The notes below the pieces were generated by a model. It saw only the letters and a program-made list of their open reading frames with translations. It was not told the DNA's origin and did not search any database. A stretch of 64,000 nt of DNA from Phycomyces nitens. Lineage: Eukaryota > Mucoromycota > Mucoromycetes > Mucorales > Phycomycetaceae. Within the stretch, counting starts at the first letter, position 1. Every line of letters starts with the position of its first letter. Positions 57,457 to 64,000 of this stretch are shown piece after piece. A program made the position numbers and the translations under genes. Location of the stretch: positions 7,006,001 to 7,070,000 of the forward strand of contig JAHRBC010000002.1 in NCBI GenBank assembly GCA_022702545.1, given 5' to 3'.

Positions 57457-58755
57457 TTAAATGTTGACTGTGGCAAGATGGTCAGCGTGATAACGCTCTC
57501 CTGCAGTATCAGCATTGTTAATCAATTGTCTCATCTCGGCCAACTCTTCCTTGGACAGAGTGATTTCGCCAGCTTTGACGTTTTCTTCGAGGTATTTGAC
57601 TCTTCTGGTTCCAGGAATCACAAAGAACTCGGGACCTTGAGCAAGAATCCATGCGAGTACATATTGGCTGGGAGTGACACCCTTCTTGGTAGCAAGGGCA
57701 GTAATAGCATCAACAAGCTTGAGGTTCTTATCAAAGTTCTCTGGGGAGAAGCGAGGGAGATAGCGTCTCACGTCACTAGCAGGGAGATCGTCAAGGCTTT
57801 TGATGGCGCCAGTCAAGAAACCACGACCAAGGGGAGAGCTAAAATTAAAGGCATATCTTAGAATCATGTCATCTTGGGTAAAGACCGTCTATCTTTATAA
57901 ACTTACTATGCGACAATAGACACGCCCAATTCACGAGCAGCATCTAGCAAGCCATTTGTCTCGATATCCAATGACCAGGGAGAGTATTCAATCTGGACAG
58001 CAGCAATGGGGTGGACCTTGTGAGCACGACGAAGGGTCTCAGCAGAGCACTCGGACAATCCTGGTAATAATCAATCAATGAGATACAAGATGGTAGACTA
58101 TGCCTTGTCGACTAACTTACCAATGAATTTAACACGACCTTCCTTGACAAGCTTGGCCATTGCTCCAACAGTCTCTTCAATAGGACTTTGGAAGAGGTTA
58201 GAATGAGTAGATAGGCGTAATAGATGAAAAAAAAAACACTCACACAGAGGGATCGACGCGGTGCTGATAGTAAAGATCGACTACATCGACACCAAGTCTC
58301 TTTTGACTCTTCTCAAAGGCTTCACGAACATACTCGGGTTTACCAGAAATGCCAGTCATCTCACCCTTCTCAGTACGGAGGAAACCAAACTTTGTGGCCA
58401 AAAAGATCTTTTCTCTGTCAGTCTTCAAAAGACCAGAAAGGAGGCGTTCGTTGTGAGAATCGATTCCGTACATATCAGAAGTGTCCCAGAATGTGGAGCT
58501 GCGATTATGGCATTAATAACATTTCCACAATAACTCCAATCAACTTACCCCAACTCAATTGAGCGCTTGAGTGTGCTAATGTTCTCTTCGTCGTTTGTGG
58601 GGCCATAGAATTCGCTCATGCTATGTATGCATTAGGATACTTATTTGACACGACTTTACGAATTGTCAATGAGAATTTTTTTTTTACCCCATGCAGCCGA
58701 GGCCAATTGCAGGTACCAATGCACCAGTCTTGCCGAGTTCTCTGAGAGGGACCAT
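57457..58755 (-). CDS. Aldo-keto reductase (YakC/AKR13-like), NADP-dependent
   Basis: About 340 residues in six or seven exons. First exon 58755-58688 ([20 protein letters not shown]), next from 58620 ([13 protein letters not shown]); the last coding exon, from about 57840, runs down to 57457 and ends [10 protein letters not shown]. The catalytic tetrad is visible: D and Y in [10 protein letters not shown] in LATKFGF and H in YYQHRVDP. Cofactor-binding text [14 protein letters not shown] near the C terminus fits an NADPH-using reductase of the (alpha/beta)8 barrel family. Known role: reduction of aldehydes or ketones in the cytosol; the substrate cannot be told. The start is supported by the classic N-terminal LGKTG..V..IGLGCMG motif. 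Confidence 0.93.
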
Positions 58756-60039
58756 ATTGTTTATTTGATAAAGATTTAATTGAAAGAGATAATAAGGACC
58801 ATGATAATGGCAAAATAGTTTATATAGCAATCTTCTTTCTGAACGGACTTGGTTTTTCAGGACTTGGCGATCGGTATATACCTATATGCATTTGGATCCA
58901 ACTTGCTCCTGTGCTTCTAACTTGACAAACCTTGTTGGATCGCGATTGGGTTAACGAGATTCAATTGGGCTGTGGGTTTAACAACAACTTTTATCGCTGG
59001 CCAACCGGAAAAGCCGGCTAATGACGGAGTAAGTAAATGAAATCAATTAGTATGCGTTTTTTCTAAAATTGAAAAAAGGCATACGCAATACATTTTGCAA
59101 AAAAAGCTTTGTAATACGCCAGGTGAGAAAAAGATTATCAGATTTAGAAATATTGCTTGCATACTGCTATTTTGTTTTTCCCTTTGGAAAAAAAAACCAG
59201 CGCAATCGATCGCAATTGTTCATTTTTATCAGCAATAATAAGTTTCCAGTTGGTCTTTAAATCGTGTAGCTCAAAAATGGGGTTTATATTTAATTTCTAT
59301 TGGATAAAGAAATGTACTTTAAACAATGAGTGCAAAAGATACTCTTTAACACAGCTGTCTAATTAACCAAAGAGACTATATTTTTGTTGCCAGATTATTA
59401 ATTATATCGATTATTATATGACGGCTGCAAAAAAAACTAGATTTATAAAACCTTCCAAAATAATAAAGTGTCAGAGATTACTGCCATGAGAACATGGAAA
59501 TGTTTTCGAATTGAAATCTGGTTTTTGATCAACAGTTTCACAGAGTGTAAATTAATAAGCTGTATGACACGTATTAAAGAGCATGGTCAAGAAGCACGTA
59601 TTGAACACGATTATGTGTGAGATCATTCAATCTGGAAATTACGCCATGTCAAGAAAACAAAAAGACTATGGAGGATGAGCAAAACAACTCTGTTTGATCC
59701 CACAAAAAGATACATTGACTTGAAAATAAAGCTTAAATATATTAACCACTTTTGACATAAAAGCCAAAGATGGGATACTTGTTCTCTGAGTCTCACTTTA
59801 TTTTCAAATGTAATAATAGTAAACTTGATAATCTACCTTGCATGTTTTTAACTTGCTAATTGTTAATATATGAATTCGATTTTACTTCTTGGGTAGCGAT
59901 AATGTACAGGATAATGTCTGTCAATCCTACAGCCATCTTTTTTTACAAAGGACGGGTATATATCACATTAAACTTTCATTTTATCAACTAGTGCAAGTGA
60001 TTGATTGTCGAATATAAAATTATTAATGTTTGTTCCATT
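58756..60039. other. Intergenic region
   Basis: 58756-58900 is probably the reductase promoter. No gene, RNA gene or family repeat recognised; short frames at 59069-59366 look like noise. Confidence 0.45.
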
Positions 60040-62996
60040 ACAGCCTTCAATATGACATTGATTTCGTTTGGAAAGTTGAATTTGTAATTATCCTGGTCTT
60101 GGATATTTGGGCTGTTGGTGTAAAATAGTATTCTCAAAAGTATTTGAGGTCATACTCTAATTTGGATGTTCATTGATGGTCTTAATGCTGTAGCCTTTTT
60201 ATACAACTCTTGGTGATTGTGCTCTACGATGTAAAATCCCAGTGCCTGCTGCTCTCATGTCTTATTCAACCCAGTTAGCCAGTGTGATAGGTTTTATAGA
60301 ATGATGGATCTTGTACTCGAGTTAAAGCAGGCGATAAATAGAGCATGGCTTTGTGGTTGAAATTATATGAATCCCAAAAAACTTTAGACACATAGGTAGA
60401 TGGTGTGTGTATTCAACAGGTGTCTTCTTTCTTCATCAGTTGCAGCTAAATGCATCTCTACTATTATTCTTTTGGTGTGCGAGAATAAACAGAAAAATCT
60501 TGGAGCTCGTTGTCTTTGGCCTGAAAAATAGCATTTCTGTATTGTAATCGACCAATATCTAAACGTGGTTGCCACATATCTGATATAAGCATAAAGAGGA
60601 TAGTCGTTTTTGAAGATTTTAATTGAAAGTCATAAGGTTTAGGCATATTAATGTTTGATAAATGAAATAAAGATGGAGACGTCCAAAGTTTTCAATTATT
60701 CTTTTCTTGGTATGTGTACCTTTGTATGTCATTTGGTGGCAAAGAAATCTTTGGTAAAAGAGCCCTCTACTATAGGTCGTAATTGTGGGTGGATTTGTTA
60801 AAGATAGAGGCCAAAGCTGATGATATGTTATTGAGATTCTGAGCTGACTAGTGGCTATTCTGAACCATGAAATCGACCATATTTGCTGCGTTATATTCAG
60901 TTGGGTCGAGTGCTGCGGTTTGGTCTGGATTCAATTGGTACCGTTTTGCTATCCATCGTCATATGCCTTTTATGTTGAATACTTAATACTCTTATGCAGG
61001 CATTGTACTATATTTTCTGTTAGACTAACAGTGTTCCTCATGTTTTTAATAATAGCCATGCGGCTAACGACAACTTGACATTTAACTTTATAATGATTGG
61101 CTGGTATAGGTGTGATTAGAACTGATTTTTATACCTTTTTTTATTTTATTTTAATGTCTATAGTACTCGAGGTATAGATTTCTAGAGAAGATCCAAGTAT
61201 ATCTCTATCTTCCACGTTTGCTGACATGCATCGATGGCTGCTGCTGTTGGGTCGGATCGCAGACTCAACTATATTGATAGTTGCTGATTGTGTCGTACTG
61301 CAAACGCATCTATTTGCAGTGGTCCCATATATTGTCGAACATCTTCATTGGTATCTTTGATTCTATAACATTTTTTTTCTTCTTGTTCAATTGGTCTGCT
61401 TCCACATTCTCTATACTTGGTATGTGTTGGTATTTTACTTGCAATTTGTGCTTGTTATGTATCTCCTGGATTTGTACGGCCATGTCTTGAAGGATTGGTG
61501 AGCTCGTTCCCCCGGCCTTTGTTGGGTATTTTAATGCAGTGATATTGACTGAACATATCTTTGTCGTTGATAATTTGCATTTTGGTTTATGGAGTTGAAT
61601 CGTAAACACTGGTGTCATTAGTTCTTTTATGTTGATTGATTCCTGAGGCTCTTGGTATGTCCAGAATTCTGTTGTCAATATCGTTGGGGACTTGATCCTC
61701 CACCCGGAATTTGAGGCATTGACATGTATCGTTATACTTTCTGGGATTGGTTGAAATACCTACATGGGAAGGTCATTCTTTTTTGGGTCACAAAGGATTT
61801 CCACTATTGCAATTCCTTTCGGCTCGGTGCTGTCAGTTGTAGTTTGGATTCTTAGTTGTGTATGTGTATATGTATGTGGAGTGTTCTGGCCAGATCCCTC
61901 TGAAGTTGTCTAAAGTGTAAAAGGGTCTCAGTTATGGCAGTTATTACAGAAGCAATGTTTTCCAATATGCTTTCTAACCAATGTCATGTCCTTGGGATTG
62001 GCAATAGGTCTTGATGTATTCTTTGTATGAGTCTTGTTATCTTGATATCCGGAACATAAATCTTCATAGTCTTGGTGTTGAAGTAGAAGCCTAGATATTC
62101 TTGTGTCTTTGGTAAAATGCTTTGAAGCTTTAGTTTTCTTGATTGCTGCTCTTATTTGTCTGCTTGAAAGTGGTGCTAGCCTGGGAGAATCTTTTGTCTT
62201 GTTTGTTCAATGGGTTATAGTTTGGGACCAAATGTCGGCCCCCTTGACCAAAAACAGCTGATTTGTGTCCCTGTTGCCAATTTACTTGCTAGGGTGTGGA
62301 ACGTCTCATTGACCGGAATTGGTGTCGGTTGTAGCGCCATAGGAGACAAACTGTTGGTATTTAGGTTTATTGTATGTTTATATGATGACTTTGTTAAATC
62401 CAAACTTATTTGTGCATAAGTCATCTTGTCGAGCCAAACGTTGAATTGATTATGGTAGTTTAAGAGTGTTATAAGAATAATCTATGACATCTTCATTTTG
62501 AGTCCTTGCTGTTTCCTAAACAAAATGGCAAGGTATTTGATATTTTTGATAGCTATATCTAACAGTTGGATGGTCTGATTGTTTTGTATTTTATCTTGGT
62601 TGATTTTTAGGCAATTGAATTTCTTCATAGAGGGCTGTGGCTGCCATTGTCACTATCAATGTCGTGTCGGATGCCTTGTAGACTATACCGAGGACTTGAA
62701 ATGTATCTACTTGGTAATTTTTGTAGTTTGAGATGAATGATTTGTTGATTGATTCGCCTTGAACCAAGTTTGGTTGGTAGCATTTTTAGAGTTTTCTCTT
62801 ATACTTTGTGAGAATCTTTTTGAGTAATAGGGGGCGATAACCCTTCCAAAACTTCCGCGACATCCATAGGTAGTTCAGTTTTCTTGGAAGTTTGTTGGTC
62901 GTTTGCAATAGTCTTACTGTCATTAGTGAAACAGATGAAATAGTTTGGTTTGAGAATATATATTTCTCTCGTTGGTAAAAAGTGCATTTGGTTCAT
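60040..62996 (-). mobile_element. Decayed DIRS-like retrotransposon with tyrosine recombinase
   Basis: Reading down the minus strand: an N-terminal gag-like region (62996-62799, then VLGIVYKASDTTLIVTMAA near 62680 and LATGTQISCFW near 62260). Then the end of a reverse transcriptase, FLGFYFNTKTMKIYVPDIKI at about 62096-62037, with the catalytic core missing. RNase H at 61678-61310 has INIKELMTPVFTIQLH, NITALKYPTKAGGTSS and YQHIPSIENVEADQL. A tyrosine recombinase follows at 60880-60380 (NAANMVDFMVQ, LISDMWQPRLDIGRLQYRNA, YSRTPKE). Recombinase after RNase H is the DIRS order. Frameshifts and stops throughout; dead. Confidence 0.8.
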
Positions 62997-63229
62997 TAAT
63001 ATTATCAGTCATGTAGTTTATCCACGGTGCGCGGCTTAGAAAGAAATAAAGTATTATAGATAATACATTTATTAATTATATAAGAAAATAAAGTGTGGGT
63101 CAGAGAGCATGTATCGCATTAGAGGCTGGAATGGAAGTAAATGATTTTTTTTTGAAAATGATTTGAAACAAAAAAGACCTTGACTTTCATTTTTTGGTAC
63201 AAGCAAAATTGACTTTATAACGAAACTAT

Positions 63230-64000
63230 TTATTCAATATTTAATTTTGTTAGGCTGTGAAATGGCCGAGGCACCTGTTGGAAAAAGGATAGTGTGTCGA
63301 TATTTCGTTCATTGCTTTCGTATGTATTTTTTGATTTACAAATTTCGAGTGTGTGCAGATTGGGATATTTGCGAGCAAAATAACGTAGCCATCGATAGTC
63401 TGTTTTTCCAGAAATTATGTTTAGGCTCCTCATCTTTGTGGCTGGCGATACGTTTGTCATACGTTCAATGTCTGTCTCAGACAAAGTCAATAGATTTGAT
63501 CTTACTCTCAAATGTTCAAGGTGGTTTAAATGCGAGTGAATGGTTTCAAAGTCGTCTAATGAGAACGATAGTCGTATTGGAAACATGTATCTATCAATAA
63601 TATGCAGTCGTCTCAGGAGGGGTAAACACAGAATCATTTTAACAAGCTTATTTTCTATGTCTGATACATATGCCTGGTTAAATGAAATATGGAGTTCTGT
63701 CAATGATTTCCAGATATTCCAGTCAGCATTAACTCCAAAGTTGTCCGGGATTATAGAATCTGCGCCAAGATGAAGATACTTTATATTCGGAAATGTTTGT
63801 TGCAGTATGTAAAGCTCTTCATCCGTTGCAAGCGTAAAATAAACTATTTTCAAATATCGTACAAGTAGCCGAGTTCTTAGGTAGAGGTGCTGATAATCTT
63901 GTGGAGGATAGACGAGGTCGTTCAATAGTGGTCGGTCTATTACTAGATCAGAGTGCAGGAAGTCCTGGAAGATTTCATTCCATGGCTTGCAAACTAGAGA
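63230..64000 (-). CDS. F-box/leucine-rich-repeat-like protein, 5' end beyond the window
   Basis: Open to the window edge: the frame continues past 63925 as SLVCKPWNEIFQDFLHSDLV, which looks like the end of an F-box (VCKxW motif). It is followed by leucine-rich-repeat-like segments (FPNIKYLHLGAD, WKSLTELHISFNQ, LPLLRRLHIID, HLNHLEHLRVRS, MRSLNIIS, YPNLHTLEIC, SLTKLNIE). At least 256 residues are visible. Family role if correct: substrate adaptor of an SCF ubiquitin ligase; such genes are expanded in Mucorales. The stop at 63230-63232 sits in AT-rich DNA, so a short 3' exon cannot be excluded. Confidence 0.7.
   Translation of the reverse strand, partial: SLVCKPWNEIFQDFLHSDLVIDRPLLNDLVYPPQDYQHLYLRTRLLVRYLKIVYFTLATDEELYILQQTFPNIKYLHLGADSIIPDNFGVNADWNIWKSLTELHISFNQAYVSDIENKLVKMILCLPLLRRLHIIDRYMFPIRLSFSLDDFETIHSHLNHLEHLRVRSNLLTLSETDIERMTNVSPATKMRSLNIISGKTDYRWLRYFARKYPNLHTLEICKSKNTYESNERNIDTLSFFQQVPRPFHSLTKLNIE

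Overview
The window reads as nuclear DNA of an early-diverging filamentous fungus, most likely Mucoromycota/Mucorales. This is an inference from small introns, very AT-rich intergenic DNA, DIRS-type and zf-RVT-type LINE retroelements, and homologs of Hrr25-like casein kinase, neurofibromin/Ira, Mrd1, Trs23 and an aldo-keto reductase. No bacterial features (operons, Shine-Dalgarno sites) are present.

Layout. 1-2.07 kb: decayed DIRS-like retrotransposon. 2.26-15.2 kb: repeat-rich block with four copies of a small two-finger C2H2 gene (3.7, 9.4, 11.5 and 14.3 kb). 15.47-20.77 kb: full-length two-ORF LINE (minus strand) flanked by a 14-bp target-site duplication. 23.2-25.4 kb: casein kinase I. 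25.4-30.1 kb: long stretch with no gene I recognise. 30.1-33.9 kb: another 3.8-kb repeat unit with a fifth zinc-finger gene. 34.8-44.1 kb: large multi-exon neurofibromin/Ira RasGAP gene. 46.5-49.4 kb: Mrd1-type five-RRM protein. 49.9-50.4 kb: TRAPP subunit Trs23/TRAPPC4. 50.9-51.6 kb: dead Tc1/mariner transposase. 52.6-56.7 kb: a deleted repeat unit followed in tandem by a unit with the sixth zinc-finger gene. 57.5-58.8 kb: aldo-keto reductase. 60.0-63.0 kb: second decayed DIRS element (minus). 63.2-64.0 kb: F-box/leucine-rich-repeat-like protein running off the window edge.

The core housekeeping genes all lie on the minus strand and are separated by ordinary AT-rich DNA. The unusual content is the zinc-finger family. 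Five copies share a GC-AG first intron, a 10-nt microexon, a CCAAT/TATA promoter with a conserved upstream block, and (four of them) sit in a ~3-4 kb repeat unit. That unit also carries a ~560-bp imperfect inverted repeat on the promoter side of the gene. Copies are mosaics: two share an almost identical exon 3-5 segment, introns included, while their promoters and first exons differ, which points to gene conversion. I traced exons by hand; summed coding lengths are divisible by three in five of six copies, and the sixth (14.3 kb) has a frameshift in a CTT microsatellite. What the family does is unknown; short C2H2 proteins made by a repeat that itself spreads is the best candidate here for something undescribed.
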